Source of the DNA: Paulownia fortunei
Taxonomy: Eukaryota; Streptophyta; Magnoliopsida; Lamiales; Paulowniaceae
DNA: 64,000 bases
Assembly (NCBI GenBank): GCA_019321725.1
Contig: CM033121.1
Coordinates: 3,348,001 to 3,412,000 of the forward strand
Direction of reading: 5' to 3'
Positions 1-13,838 of this stretch are shown here, piece by piece (position 1 is the stretch's first letter; every line of letters starts with the position of its first letter). Below the pieces are notes generated by a model. It made no database searches. It had not been told where the DNA came from and was given only the letters and a program-made list of their open reading frames with translations. The translations under genes and the position numbers were made by a program.

Positions 1-316
1 AGCTACACAAGAACAACCAGGAGGAACATTTTTAGCACTTGCTGCGATCAGTAAGTAAATAGTATGGAACTTAGTCCAGCAAGAACTAATTTAAGAAAGA
101 CTTAATAGATCAAAATTTTCTCAAACGTGAGAGAGAAAGGCTCAATATATCGCTACATAGGATACCAACACAATGAACAGAAAAAAAGAAGAAAAGATAA
201 AACAAAAGAAACAGGAAAAAAGAAAGAAAATGGAAAGTGGATTAGGAGTATCAGTACTCCTCTGCTTAATATGATGAAACATAATCATCAAATATCATCA
301 TTGCACAAGCAATTAC

Positions 317-3300
317 CTGAAGGAAGGTGAGAAGCAAGATGACTCCGGAGTTCCAAAAGGCATGAACCACAATTGGTGTTAGAAGGTTACGTGTTTGAGC
401 ATAAGAAAATCCCAAAGCAGTTCCTTAAAGATCACAACATTGCACAGATTTAACATATATATAATTTTAAATGCATGAATTGATTTCTAAGCAATGTAAG
501 AGCATTTTGATACAACTTGAACAAGAGATTTTCAGCTAGCAAAGAAACTGCCAGAGCAATTATAATATAGTATGCATTTTATAACCAAATAAGATAATTC
601 AATGTGTGTATATATATCCCTCAAACAAGTTTTCAGTAAGACAGTAAAAGGAGAGTTCTGTGTGCTTTGCTTTGAGGAGAAGAGATGGGCAGGTGCCTCG
701 AGAGTTGGATAAAAATTCCACTAAGAAATAAGTGGCACTGTTTGGGTACTATCAAGACCAAAAAAGCGGCAGTTTTTGGGCACAGAAAACAACTTGTTGC
801 ATCCCAAGATTTGGGAAGCAGCTGAATAGGATTGCTTCTTTGATTCCAATACCAGACATACAAAAGTAGTCACCTTACGAAATGAGCATCACCTGTGTAC
901 ACAAAATTGCACGTGGAATTATGCACAATGTTGTGCAAGTGTAGCAAGTACAAGGCTACTTACCAAAAAGATATATAGCAATTATAATCTTACTAATACT
1001 GCTTTCTATTGTAATCGTCGACAAGTACATTAATTCATTATACTTCAGCTCTTCTAGAAAGCTTACTCATAGTTACACGTCTCCTGAGTGTAAGATAAGT
1101 AATACAGTTTGCGCTCACATTTGAGTTTTCCTTTTCAGGATATCCACAATATGTCCCATTCTCCACATAGCAATTCACTTATCCACTCTTAGAGTAAATG
1201 ACGAGATGGGCGCTAATTTTTAACCACTACGTTTTGAGGGAAAAACTGTTGGGATGCACCAAAAAATTTATCTTTTCACGTCTCATCTAAATCTATGTCA
1301 ATCCAAACGACGACATTGAAATGTGGATGGAGTACTCACAGTCACATTTACGATCCTATTCTTTGTTCAGCTAGCAAGAAATAGGCTTCTTTGTCCAATG
1401 CTGCTTATTTCTCCAGTAGTGCAAAATTTGCAGCAACAAATGCATTGTTTTATGAGACATTTTTCAGATCCTATTCTTTGTTCAGTTAGCAAGAAATAGG
1501 CTTCTTTGTCCAGCGCTGCTTATTTCTCCAGTGGTGCATAATTTGCAGCAACAAATGCATTGTTTGATGAGAACTTTTTCAACAAAGGCAACATTTTCAC
1601 ATCCAATGGAGGTGCATTAGGGGCCAAATTAACATTTCTGTATTAAAAGCTTTGCCATAACATGGATAAGTTTTGTCCCTACATAATGTGGACTTTTGCT
1701 CGTTGTTTGATGGTAGTCATCTTTTATCTACACTTTTTCTCTGTTTATTTTAGCTTCTTTACTACAGGGGTACTCTTTTAGGCAAGAAAAATACCAAGAA
1801 CAAACAGCTGAGGAAATTGTCCAGGAGTGAGATGTGCTCCTGCAAATACGGCAGCACTGATAAGCACAGAAAGTGGTGTTGGCAACCTGCAGGGGAAGTT
1901 AGTAAAGCACCAATCAGAAAACAAAATGCATGTATTTGGCCTCCACAAATATTCAGCGCAACTGCATATTTCCAAATTAAAAACATCTTCATCCAAGAGC
2001 CCTTTTTTTATTTTTTTATTATTGGATCACCACGAGTCATTAGTATTTGAAAACAATGAACTCATTTAGATTGCCTGGTTAGGAGAACAGATTATCAAGA
2101 TCTTAACTCAGCAGCTGAGCAAGAGCAGCCTTTTAGTCATCATTTAATCAAAACACCATCTTAGCCTTCTCATTCAGTTAGTGGATTTCATAAAGATGAG
2201 CGTTAAACTCTGGTTAACATCATTAATTGATTGCATTATCTGCAGACTCCAAGTATGAAGCTATTTTATGTTCTTAAAAGCCAGCATTCAGTATACGTGT
2301 AATATACATTACAGAATGGTTCACATTTGTCAAAATTATCATAGATGCAGCAATTACACCTCACAAAAGCATTTTAGGTATGATGAACACAGCAGACTCT
2401 AGACTCATAAAGCATGAACTATATATACATGTAACAAGATTGCAATCTAGAAGTATGGAATTCTTCTTTCCTGAAAGCCTAATTTTAGAAAATCATTGTT
2501 GAATGCATCTGAGTCTTATATCTAAATCTAATAAAGGTAACTGATTTAGTTCAACCATGAATTACTTGCACGGTCACTACTCAGACATGCAATTGCACAA
2601 TATTTAAAGCACAAAAAGCATACCATTTGGTCAGAGACACCATAAAAAACCCTCTAAAGACAGTCTCCTCAAGAATGGGAGCAAGTACACCTGTGATGCC
2701 CACCAAGCAGGCAGTGCTACACTTAAAACAGAAAAACAATTAGTTCCTTTTCTCATCTTCCACATTGTATCATAGCTAAAGTGGGAAAACAATGTCACAA
2801 ACACATGAAAGGGTTTTAAAAGAACACACAGCATGAAATTTGAAGTACCTGATACTTGAAGATCCAATCAACGGAAGCAAGAGCACAAGAGCATCAGTCT
2901 GAATCAAATGGAAAGAGATAGTTATCAAATTATCTTGGAAGGAAAAAGTGCTGTGCATATAAGCATAATTTGTAAAACTGAACAAAAACAAGATCACTAC
3001 TGTGTCCCAAAAAAGGAGCACATTAAATAACTAAGTAAGGGCAAAATAACAGGTTTAAGTTCTGTATGATGTTGAAAAAAATGCTCAACAGTCACTTGAA
3101 ATATTTTCACAGCAAGCTAATGAAATGTTCATTATTTAAGGCTTATTCACATTTGACAGAACAAGAAGGTGTATCAAACCATTAAGAGTCAAAGACTACA
3201 TGATTAATGTTCTTGCACTTAGAAAAGCTATTGCCTTGTCTTTTTTTTTTTTTTTTTCTTTTTGTGTGAAATGCAGCGTTAACATGTACAAGGTAAGCAC

Positions 3301-6300
3301 AGAAAGCATCAGATAAGCTACAAATTATATTCTAACCTCTCTCTCTGGGGTCTCGCCATTGAAAAAAGACATTGCAGCTCCTGTCACAGCAATGGCAGCT
3401 AGAGCTCCACCAAGACCAATTCCAGCCCATAACAACCAACCTTTCTTAAGATTGAAAGGTTCCCTCCAATCTGAAGCACGAAGTCAGGTAGTTTTGATCA
3501 CCTCTTTGTGATATTACACTCATTAAATACTTGTTCATTGCCATAACAAAGGCAACAATGTAAGTTTTAACCTCTAAACGTTTAACAAAAAGCAATGCAT
3601 CTCTCTCGCAAAAATCGTACATGGAAACATGAGGGGGGGGGGGGGGGGGGGGGGATGAGGCCTTCCAGGACAAGAAAAAAGCAAAATAAATTCCCAATGC
3701 ATGGCCATGTTACTTGATATTAATTGTGTTAATTACCATATCGATATATGTCATCAGGAAGGGGAGAGAATGACTTTGTCAGACTATACAGGACTGCAAG
3801 AACCACTACAGTTGCAATGCTACAATAGAGTAAATGAACAAAATTAGAATTGTGTAAATAAAAAATGGTACTTTTGTAATGAGTAAATTAAAGGACAAAA
3901 ATTATGAACAAATAACAGAAAGAAATGGAAGCTGAAAAATGTTTCATACCCTTGATCCACAAACAAAATTTCTGCCTTCTCATCCAAACTAAACTCTTCA
4001 ATTTTAAGCCCTGAATATTGTAATGCTGCTGCCTCAATTAGTCCTGTCAAAACAAAACTGTCTGAAAAACTAATTAGTTTTTCCCAAATAACCAGACTAT
4101 TTTAATCATAATAATTATGCTTAAAGTAAAAATAATTCAACAGCTTAAGAAACCCACCCATTCATATATGTGGTAACTAAGACTTCCTATTACATAGCTA
4201 TAGAAGATTGAAGTTACAGCTCTAATCAATCCTGGCATCATTAATCAGAGTGCATTCTACTATTGTTAAATTTAGAATAAACTAGGCAAACTAGTATGGT
4301 AAATGCACCTCAATCCGCATGCAAGTGAAGTCAGAGAGATTGTTTGCCAATTCCATGGCACATCCCACCGTTTCAGTATTCGCCAGTTTAATCCATTATC
4401 CTGTAAAAACACAATAATGCACTGTAATAACCCAGACGTAAATTTGATTTGAATTGAAATAATATTGAATATGGAGGAACTGGGATTGAAATGGTAATTT
4501 CTGAGAAACAAAAAGGAGCATTGAAAACTGGAAAGATTTTAACAAAAATAGGGAATAAAAGGTTAGATATTTAAGCATCATAAAATATTCTCTCTTGTCC
4601 ACTCAGTCCAACATTAGAGTTCTTCCCTAACATCTTATATTAGTGCTTCCTTTCCTAACGAGATGCAAAGCTCCTTTGCTTGATTACTTTTCTGCCCTTG
4701 CCCAACTTCAGCTAGCGACACTGTCATCAACGATATAGTTTAGACGATCCTTCATTCAAAAGCTAGTTATTGTTTGCCTTATCTGATGTACTATGCTTAA
4801 AAGCTAGTTTCTAAAAATGCTAGGGCCTTGAAAGGAATCTTGAGGCAGACAGGCAACTACAAGAGGTCTATCAAGGATTATGGTAATTCCAGCAAATACC
4901 AATTCATGAAAAACGAATGACTTTTACTGGACCGGATAACATAATTAACTGTTGATACCCTAAAAAATGGTGCGGATACCAGTATTTTTTCTAACTAATT
5001 TCTCACAGCCTTTTGTCACCAACACTAATGCTAATCAGACGGGAATCAAGGGTGTGCTCGCAAAATCATAGGCCACCTGCTTTTCTAAGCCTAGCCTTAT
5101 GGCTGATAAATCACACACCATCAACCTATGAAAAGATGTTGTTGGCACTTGACTATTATGATGGTGATCTCCAAATGGAGTGACTACCTCACTGTCAACC
5201 GTTCACTATCAAAGCCAATGACTAAAGTCTCAAGTTCCTCAAAAAGCAACACCCTACACAAAAAATGGCTCACCAAATATCCAGTACATAATGGATATTT
5301 ACAAGCAGAAAATAAGGCTGCTCTCTTTCTAGATTATTTGAGGAATAATGTGAGGAAGGAAGTGAGCTGTTTTGATATCACACAAACTATGCCTCGATAT
5401 TCAAAAGAAATTAATTCTGTTTATGATAATGACAAGATGGCCATCAGAATAACCAGAATCATTGTTTTCTCAACATAACCAGGGAGACAATAACTACCTT
5501 GGTGGAACTTTGAAGTATGTGAACAGAATATTTTTGGGCAGCGGAGCATAAGGGAGAGAATTCTTGAACTATCCATGCATCAACTCTTGGGAGGTCATTA
5601 TATTGTCCCCATTATCCTAATTCAATGAAGGAATAGGCTAAGGCCTCCCTTTATGAAATCTATTAGTTCCATGGTCTGACAGAAGTAATTGTCAGTCATA
5701 TGGAGACTATCTCAAAGCAATTGTGGTTTAAAGGTACCATGAGAGCACACCATCAGACAAGTGTACAAATTAATAGGTGAAAAACTATTCAAGGAGTGAA
5801 AGCTAAACAGTTGCTAAAGCCCTAGTACATTTCAGCAACTCGATGTCTCAAGAAGCTACATATGAGGGTTGCATAATATTCACAATTTCAGCATGCCATC
5901 CATAAGAATGAGGCTGATTGTAGGGTAAGGGCAGTGTCATGTACTAAATTAAATAGATAAGGAAATAAAGTCATGAGAAATAGACAAGCAAGGCAGGAAG
6001 ACTTAGCAAAATAGGAGTGGTTGCAATTAAATAGATGATGAGGTAATGACAATATAGGGAAAGGGTTATCAAGGGTGAAAAAGCAAATAAAACAAGCAAA
6101 AGGGCAATGCAGTTATTTAGGATAGGGAGCACTAATATGAGGCGTCAGGAACACTCGTTGATGATCAACCATTTGTTGGAATGGTGGAACAGTGAGAAGG
6201 TATGGTCACCTGCAAAAGAATCTGAATGCCATGGATGAACTAGGCACGCAAAATGAGTTATGGATCGAATTCCAGTCTACGGCTTTCATAAACTTAATTT

Positions 6301-7073
6301 CTTTGATCTCTCAGTTTCGAGTCTTCCTCTATAATCGATTTTCCCAAAATTTCCAACTTCAATCCCAGTTTCTCCATATCTAGCATTTTTCTCAATTCAA
6401 ATTCAGATTTATCGCTGGGTTTAACTGCACCAATCCTTGATCACAAATCAACTAGCATCAAATAAATCAATTCTTAACCATATTAGAGTTAGTTTTACTC
6501 AGTAATTCATACTTAAAACAAAATCCTAATTAACATGTTCTTCACTACATTTTTCTCAGAGAGTCATTTAAGATCCCCCAAATAGTTCCATTTAAAATTA
6601 AAATCTTTTTGCTACAGCATAAATGCCAGTAAAACCCACCCCCACCCCAAAAGCCCAAGAACATATAGGAGTATTAAACAAGAAAACTTGTTCCGTCCAC
6701 AATCTTATGAAGTCGAAACTGTAGAATATAAAGTTCTAATCAAACTGGCGTCTTTTGGTGACAAAAGCTATTCAATAACGATCGAGAAAAACAACATTCT
6801 CAGAGAAAAAAAAAATTCAACACCACTAAGAAAAGTAAAAAGCATAAAACTTACTTTTTCCACAGATTCTTCAGGTGTATTGTTCTTGTAACAGCATACA
6901 GTACAGGGTCCTCTCGTGCTTGTGATATGAAGCTTCAGAGCAGGTGTTAATGGCGAAAATCGGAGGCCCTGAGATATTCGAAAATGGGTTTTAATGGGAG
7001 AACAAAGTTTTGGTGAAAGAGACAGAGTAGAGATTGAGGAACGAGTGAATGATGTGTATAAAGGTACTGCCAT
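317..7073 (-). CDS. Plastid CPBP/CAAX-type intramembrane protease family protein (3' end outside window)
   Basis: Nine coding exons on the minus strand, in transcript order: 6855-7073, 4309-4400, 3950-4057, 3737-3819, 3337-3471, 2849-2898, 2624-2716, 1795-1886, 317-423. Phases agree at every junction and give about 326 residues; the last exon lies beyond the left edge. The N-terminus is Ser/Thr-rich with few acidic residues, as in a chloroplast transit peptide. The family-defining CPBP motifs are all visible: EETVFR (about residues 245-250, EExxxR), FAGAH in the next exon (FxxxH) and HAFWN in the last visible exon (HxxxN), each among hydrophobic segments. Known family members are multi-pass intramembrane glutamic proteases or pseudo-proteases; plant versions such as SCO4 affect chloroplast development. 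The closest Arabidopsis gene I recall is At1g14270. An active-site set is present, so catalysis is plausible, but the substrate is unknown. Intron 1 is about 2.5 kb. Start chosen at MAVPLYTSF, the first Met of the transit-like exon. Confidence 0.88.
1352..1581. repeat. Tandem duplication, 115-bp unit x2, in protease intron
   Basis: Bases 1352-1466 and 1467-1581 are near-identical head-to-tail copies, each beginning GATCCTATTCTTTGTTCAG and ending near a shared GCAACAAATGCATTGTTT stretch. Only scattered substitutions separate them, so the duplication is fairly recent. It lies in the intron between exons 1795-1886 and 317-423 and touches no splice site. Confidence 0.9.
3633..3654. repeat. Poly-G tract of 22 bases in intron
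   Basis: An uninterrupted run of 22 G on the plus strand (C on the transcribed sense strand) inside the intron between protease exons 3737-3819 and 3337-3471. Such a run can form a G-quadruplex and is prone to length error in sequencing. Confidence 0.95.
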
Positions 7074-9295
7074 TTTTACAGATCAGAAAGGATTTCAGGG
7101 TGTTTTACGACGTAAACGGGGTATTTATATACTTGCAAAAATCGTTGAAGATAAGGTCCAAAAGAATTTCGCAAAATTGCCGGGGATTTGAATACAAGGG
7201 AAGTACACAAGAAGCTAAAAGCATCACATGTTTCTTTATTGAGGGCGATATTGAGACTATTTTTTTGTCCGAAATATTCAACTTGGTTAACTTTATATAA
7301 GATAATTTGATAAATAAAATGGTGAATAATACTTTGCCCGTTGAATTATATTTTAAGTAACAATTGTCACCCTCAATTCTTCAAATAAATATTTTAAATT
7401 GGCAGATAAATCCTATTAGAATTTAATTTCCTCATAAATACCAATGCATATTGTCTTTCAGACACAATCAAGTGTAATAAGAATCTAAAACTCAATTAAA
7501 ATAAGATTTTATAAGGTTTTCGAAAATATCTAAAGTTTTTTCTTAATGCATTTTGGGTAGAAATAGATTCATACAAGACAGACAATACCAATCGATTAAT
7601 AGAATAAATATCTCAATCAAAATATCGAGTCACTATTTACAATTCAAATCAGCCCACATGCTCGTTTTTATTTGAAGTCTTGTGCCTATTATATTTATCA
7701 AACATCTCGATCCACAAATCTTTCTCATGTATATAAATTATTCTTACTCATATTATAGACCAAACACTTAAACCCAATGATAAATCTGATTTAGGCTGCA
7801 TCATAAATTTTTGAACTAGACCATCGATAATAATTTATCTTTCTCAATCTTTCGTTAAGGTCAAATAACATTATGATATTATATCAGTATTATTAAGAGT
7901 ATTATTTGATGAGCTTGTGAAATAGAAAAATGAAAATAATACATAAATAATACGGATTTAAGAGAAACCATACACATATTTTCCTCCACCCTACTCATGT
8001 AAGTTTACCTAAAGGTTATGCTATTAGTGATGTAGCAAAGGGTAATGGGAGGAAGAAAGAACATATCAATAACAACAGCTGATAAATGAAAAGGACCCAA
8101 CTGAAGAACTACATAGGATTCGCCAAGTATGACTTGCTCGTCGATTGTTGTTCGTCTTTTCCCATTTTTGGTCTTGAATCAATTATCTTTTTTTTTTTTT
8201 TTTTTTTTCACATGATTGCCCATAAGAAGCTGCTAAGCTGTAAGTCACTCCTCGACTTAACATCAAGTTATTATGCTATTTTGCTTTTAAATTTAACAAA
8301 TTCAAGTTTTTTAAGAATTGAGTGGACTAAAGTGTTATGGTATGAATAATTTAAGAGATAAATTATTTATTTTAAGAGGTGAAAGGGGGAGAGTGTTATA
8401 CGAGATAAAGTTCAAGAGAAAAAAATATTATGCAATCTGAATAAAATATTTGGTCCAATTATTCTGTATTATAGCTGCACATGATGTGATGTAATTATTT
8501 GGTTATTTTAACAATAAATGATATATTACCGGCTAATTATTCACATTTTCACGTAAATTAATTGCAATTATTCTTAACAAAATTAAAGGTGGTGAGAATA
8601 GTAAGAAAGCTAGCTGGTGATGGGATTTATGGTCTTATGTTAAAAATGTGTGACGCTCAAATACAAAATTATTGTGTTTGAGACATGTTAAAAATCATAT
8701 CATTCTATTATTTTTTATTATTAAAATTCAAATCCTGAAATAAAAGAAAGGCATGGTTCGAATTCAACCTGACATCATCTATAAAAAATAAGATTAAGTA
8801 TCATTACTTCCAACTAGTATTGTATTTATAAATTACATTCCATTCATACTATCTTCAATAAATAGGTTTTAAAATTGCATAGTATTGCCTAAATATAACT
8901 ATATTGAAAATAGTTAGTACCTAATTAGTTCGAAATAGTTATACTCCTCACTTTGCTATTTTTTAATTAGAATTTAGAATGCATAAGATCAACCCATGAT
9001 ATATGCAAATATGCACAAATAAATTTTAAAAATTAAAGTGAACTTATTTCACGTACAAATACTAATTAAATACACATACATGCACACAAATACACACAGT
9101 TGCATAACTATGCACACGCACATATGTACATCCATATATATAGTATATCGATGTACATATTAGAACTGCTTATACATTACATGGTTATCTACACAAGCAT
9201 ATATCATTATAGATACAAATGCATGTGTGTAGTGTAGGCGTCTGTGTTTGTACAGGCACACAAACATAATTGAATATATATGTATGTATAGTTTG

Positions 9296-9344
<49 letters not shown>
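9296..9344. repeat. Compound (TA)n(TG)n microsatellite
   Basis: Alternating TA dinucleotides to about 9311, then uninterrupted TG dinucleotides to 9344. The 250 bases to its left are also rich in CA/TG words, suggesting an older decayed array. Confidence 0.95.
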
Positions 9345-9345
<1 letters not shown>

Positions 9346-9870
9346 GGCTAATTAGAAAATTGAATTTCTCGAAGTTAAATTATTTGGGAGTAAGATTGGT
9401 GTGAAATAGTGTGACCATTCTATATGAAATATTTGGGTTATGAATATCAATTTCTTATATCTGTGATACGATTTAGACATCAGAAAGCATTAAATTCACT
9501 AGAAATGGTACATGGTTCAACCAAGTAAAATGTCCCACTTCGCATAAGTTTCTGAAAACTCATTTGGATTTCATGAAAGATGAAATTCATTATTAGTATA
9601 AATAACTATGATTGGAGAATATCATTTGCCCCTTTCTTAAATTTCGATGTGTTTAAAATATACGGGCAAAATTAAGATCTCAAAATTATTATGTATTGGG
9701 ATTGAATCCTACTACATATATGTAGACATTCATCTATTTTTATAACAATTATGATGATTGTTGATAGTTCATACTTGTAAATTGCTAATAATTTATTGCT
9801 AATTAAATTTTGGTATAATAATATATTCAATCGCTTTATTTTTATTTTTTATTTTTTAAAATAAATTAGT

Positions 9871-10200
9871 GTTTTCGGAATCAGATCGAACTGGAAGGTT
9901 CGATTCGATTAATTTTAAATAATCATTTTTGCAGTTCAATTGATCAAAAATCGATCAAATTTATTTATTTATTTATTTAAGAAAAGTTAAAGTATTAAAT
10001 TTAATATTTTGTTATATGTACATAATTATTTAAAATTTGGCTTTATTAGATATTATTTTAGTTGATTATTTTTTTTATTAAAATATATTACATAATAATT
10101 AATTTATTATATTATTATTTTATATAATATAACAAAAATATTATTAATTTTTATTATACAACTGAATCGATTTAATTAATTAAATTGTTAATTGATAATA
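9871..10200 (+). mobile_element. Degraded dispersed repeat, relative of the element at 37376-37814
   Basis: The left end (TGTTTTCGGAATCAGATCG) and several inner blocks match the better-kept copy near 37.4 kb in the same order and orientation. Shared blocks include TATTACATAA followed by an AT-rich stretch with TTTTATATAATA, and a right-side block AATTAATTxAATxGTTAATTG. The right terminus is not clear. No coding capacity; probably a non-autonomous DNA element. Confidence 0.6.
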
Positions 10201-13200
10201 AAATTAATTTAATTATAAAAAAAAAATTAAACAAACTTACAAAAGAGTGGGCCGATTCCACCACGACGGTAGAGAAAGGGCCCAATGTAATCTATGAAGT
10301 TGATTGTGCACCACGATTGTCTCATGCCCTAAAAATGTCTATGCACACACTCCACAAGGTACAAATCATAAATGCACAATTGTACCTTCCATGGGAAGAT
10401 GCGTGACAGCTCCAAAAACAAGACTAATTTCATTTAATTTTAAAATCATTGATATAATAATATTCTCTTGGTCAATTCTACCCTACACATTGACTAAGAA
10501 GCATCATGAAATGACAGTTTTATTTAATTTACAATAATTACTCTTTAATTTAATTTAATGGCCGTCCCACACATTAGCCCCACCATCCAATGGAATGGAG
10601 CTCCTACATTGTTCAATTATCCTTTGACTTTTTGTTTAGAACAAAGTTGTCCTTTTAACCCCTAAATTTTGGCTCCATTTATAGAACACAATTTGAACTT
10701 GATCCATGTTTATATCATGTTTTGGATATAAATTTAAATCATCCCATTTCATTTTATGAAAATCCAAATTTATTCATAATTAGCTTTTTACGTATTGCGC
10801 ACATTTTATCTTTTGAATAATGTTAATAAATTATTACGACATAAATAAATAGTTATTTTATATTTTTATTCGCAAATCTTCATTAATTTTTAATCTATAA
10901 ATATATAACTAATATCAATACAAGCGACGTCACACTAATCTCACTTAAAATGAGACATGGATCTTGACATATTTCAAAAATAAAATATAACAATGACATC
11001 TTTTTTATACTTTTCCACAAAAAATTTAAATCTTCTCTAAAAATAAAGCAAACAGAGTCTTTTTTTAATTTTTTGTTTTTTAAGATTCTTACAAGGTCAA
11101 ATGTGTAAAACTTATCACTAAAACCAACATACACAGTAGAAATTTTCAATTCCCTGGGTCAATTTATTTGGATCCAACTTATTAAAGTTTGGCTCGGTCC
11201 CCAGTGGGAACTTAAAATTTGAAGCAAGTAAAATAAATTCAGATTCCATGTTATGCCTCAATTAGATATTAAATTTATTTATCTTGATTAATTTTTTGAT
11301 AAATATTCTTTTTTTTTTTTATGCTTTACGAGATAAAATCTTTTCTATTTTCACATATTTGATTATACAATTTGGACGGTTCATTCGCACAACTAATCAC
11401 ATTCTTATGTCTCAATTACAAGATGCATATAATACGGATTAGTGGTTTAAAATTGGTGTTAGAAAGATTATTACACATATATTACTTTCTTTAAATGTTC
11501 TTTTTTTTCCCTTACCTATATCGGTGGGACGCTTTTTTCACTGCATGCTCATGCTCGGATGATGTCTCCCATTAGTGTCGTCAAAAAGATATTCCCAGTT
11601 CCTGTCTTGAAGTTCCATCCTTGAATTATCGAAAACTTTGGATTTACAAGATTATTACTTTGCTTCCCAAAGTAAAAGGAGAGGAGAACTGAGCTGGGAA
11701 ACTTGTACTCTTAAATTATTTAGCGACGACGATGAGGTGAATTTAATATGAATTTATTAAAATTCAAAATTTGATCAATCAAAATTTATATGAATTTAGG
11801 ATCCGACATACTTTGAATCTAATACATGATGGATATAAACTTTTAGACTTGTTACACTCGTTATATAATTTTAAAAATATTAAAAAATAATATTATCATA
11901 AATTTTTAAATATGAGAAAATACAATCTTTTTCCTAATTTGATAATTTTGATATGATGGACCTCCATTCTAGAATCGGGAATATGCATAATGTCTGGAAA
12001 TCTATATAATTAGACTTCTCTATAATTTATTTAAAATATAATGTGATATAAAGAAGTAAAATAAATATATCACGTTGAGGACTGCCAATAGATCATATTC
12101 TAGTCTGTATTTAATTAAGATCGTCTTCAATTATTTTAATTATGTAATTGATTTAAAAATTTGAAAGAACTTGATCCATTCAAAAAGATTACGATTAAAA
12201 TAATAAAGTTAAGTATTATTAGGTTAATTTCTATATATACATAAGTACGACTAAATTTTGAGTGGGATTTGAAATGAGGATAATTCAAAGGTAGGCCATT
12301 AGCCTCGTTAGATCCTTTTTATAAATTAAAAAAGGATTAAATAAAAAATAATATTTTTTTTAAATATAAATATATATAATAAAAAATTTTAAAAATAAAA
12401 AATTAAATGGATTCGATCGAATTTGAAAATGAAAAATTCAGGACTGAATTAAATTCGTTTATAATGTTACAATCCATCGAAAGCGGAGGTGAGAGTTATT
12501 TGAACTCGCTCAATTACCATTCATAATTCATTTCATTATTAATTTAAGTTTTATAGAAGAAAAGAAATATTATCAAATTATGCAATGAATTTTGTTATTT
12601 TAGTTATTCCTTGATGATTTCAATAAATTGCACGGGCTAAAAAATATCTTAAAATTCATCTAAAATACATAAATGAAAGAGTAAAGCCCTTTTTATAATT
12701 TCCAAAGATATAATTTGATTCAGATTCAGTTGACCTCCATGGCCTGAGATAGATCTACAAATAAATTATCCACGATCGAAGCCTTTAATTGTGCTGACTT
12801 TTTCGCCATACTCCTAATCAGAGTTCAGTGGACCTGCGTATACTAGATCCACATGAATGTGGGTCCCGCTCTCCAGTTCTCTCCGTCTCCGCCTTTGTTT
12901 CATGTGTGGGGTCCAGGGCAGATCCGTGGGGCGCGTTGCGCACCCCGTAGCGGACGCGGACATGGTGAGGACCTTTATGGCATCCCCACCATGCCTTCCC
13001 TGGAAATAGGAAAATCCTGAAGGGGGCAGGATTTTAACATTCACTCATCAATGGTTTATTCTCATTTTTACCCCTTTATTTATGCTTTCTGTCAATCTGC
13101 CACTCCAGTCTTTTTTTTTTTTTAAATTCAAACTCTTACACGAGAAGGAAGGGATGAATATGATTTAAATCGTTGATGTCATCTTTAATATATGAATTCA

Positions 13201-13806
13201 AGTACCACATTTCCTAACGGGTGATGATAATTTGCCTCTCCATTCTTGGTTGTGCTTAATTTTGATTTATAATAAATATTTTAAGAATACAATTATTGTT
13301 GTTATAGATTTGGCAAACTCTTGAATAAATAACCAAATGATTTAGAAAATAGGGTAGGCATTCGAATTGAATCGACACATCATCCCTGTAATATTACCAT
13401 GTGAAAAGTACATGATAACAAAAAATATTTGTCAACTATTTAAATTTGAAGATAGTTTAATTAATATTGAAAATAACTTTATCTTTAATACTCAATAAAT
13501 TTTCAATAGCATATATTAACTTATCTATTCATTATAACAAAAAATAATCATAAAATCTATATCTAAATCTATTTAGATATACTCAGTCGAATTCTTTAGT
13601 AATTTGATTACTTGATTAATTTCAAAAAATTTATGTCCAACACAATGAACTTATGAGGGTAAATGTGTCAATTTATTTAGTCATGCCGGCACTCAATGAT
13701 ATTAACACCAACACGGGGGCCAACCTGAGAGTTTCCTTTTCATGATTAGCGCATTAAATACAAAGAGAAAAAAAGAACCAAGATTTATTTGTCGTATGAC
13801 ATCTGT

Positions 13807-13838
13807 TTGTGTGTGTGTCTGAGAGAGAGAGAGAGAGA
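13807..13838. repeat. GT/GA microsatellite upstream of the PMT gene
   Basis: A short GT run followed by a GA run of about nine units. GA-rich tracts are common in plant 5' leaders and core promoters, so this may be near the transcription start of the PMT gene, whose first coding exon begins just after an acceptor-like site at 15046. The interval 13839-15046 has no recognisable coding exon and probably holds leader exon(s) and intron. Confidence 0.6.

Larger units (their letters stand above)
7074..13806. other. Intergenic AT-rich DNA, no gene seen
   Basis: About 6.7 kb between the protease start and the leader region of the PMT gene. Its right part probably merges into the PMT promoter. No open frame here has family resemblance or plausible splicing. 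Contents recognised: a T run near 8190, an AT/GT microsatellite at 9296-9344, a degraded copy of a dispersed repeat near 9871-10200, and a GC-richer patch near 12830-13000 that does not code for anything I recognise. The first few hundred bases hold the protease promoter, where no specific element is certain. Confidence 0.7.

Noticed and set aside
1..316. Last protease exon inside the window
   Set aside because: No in-frame continuation after the donor at 316 that matches the expected short C-terminus; most likely it lies left of base 1.
5128..5478. 116-codon open frame inside protease intron 1
   Set aside because: Peptide has no recognisable domain and lies opposite the gene in a large intron; a chance frame is more likely.
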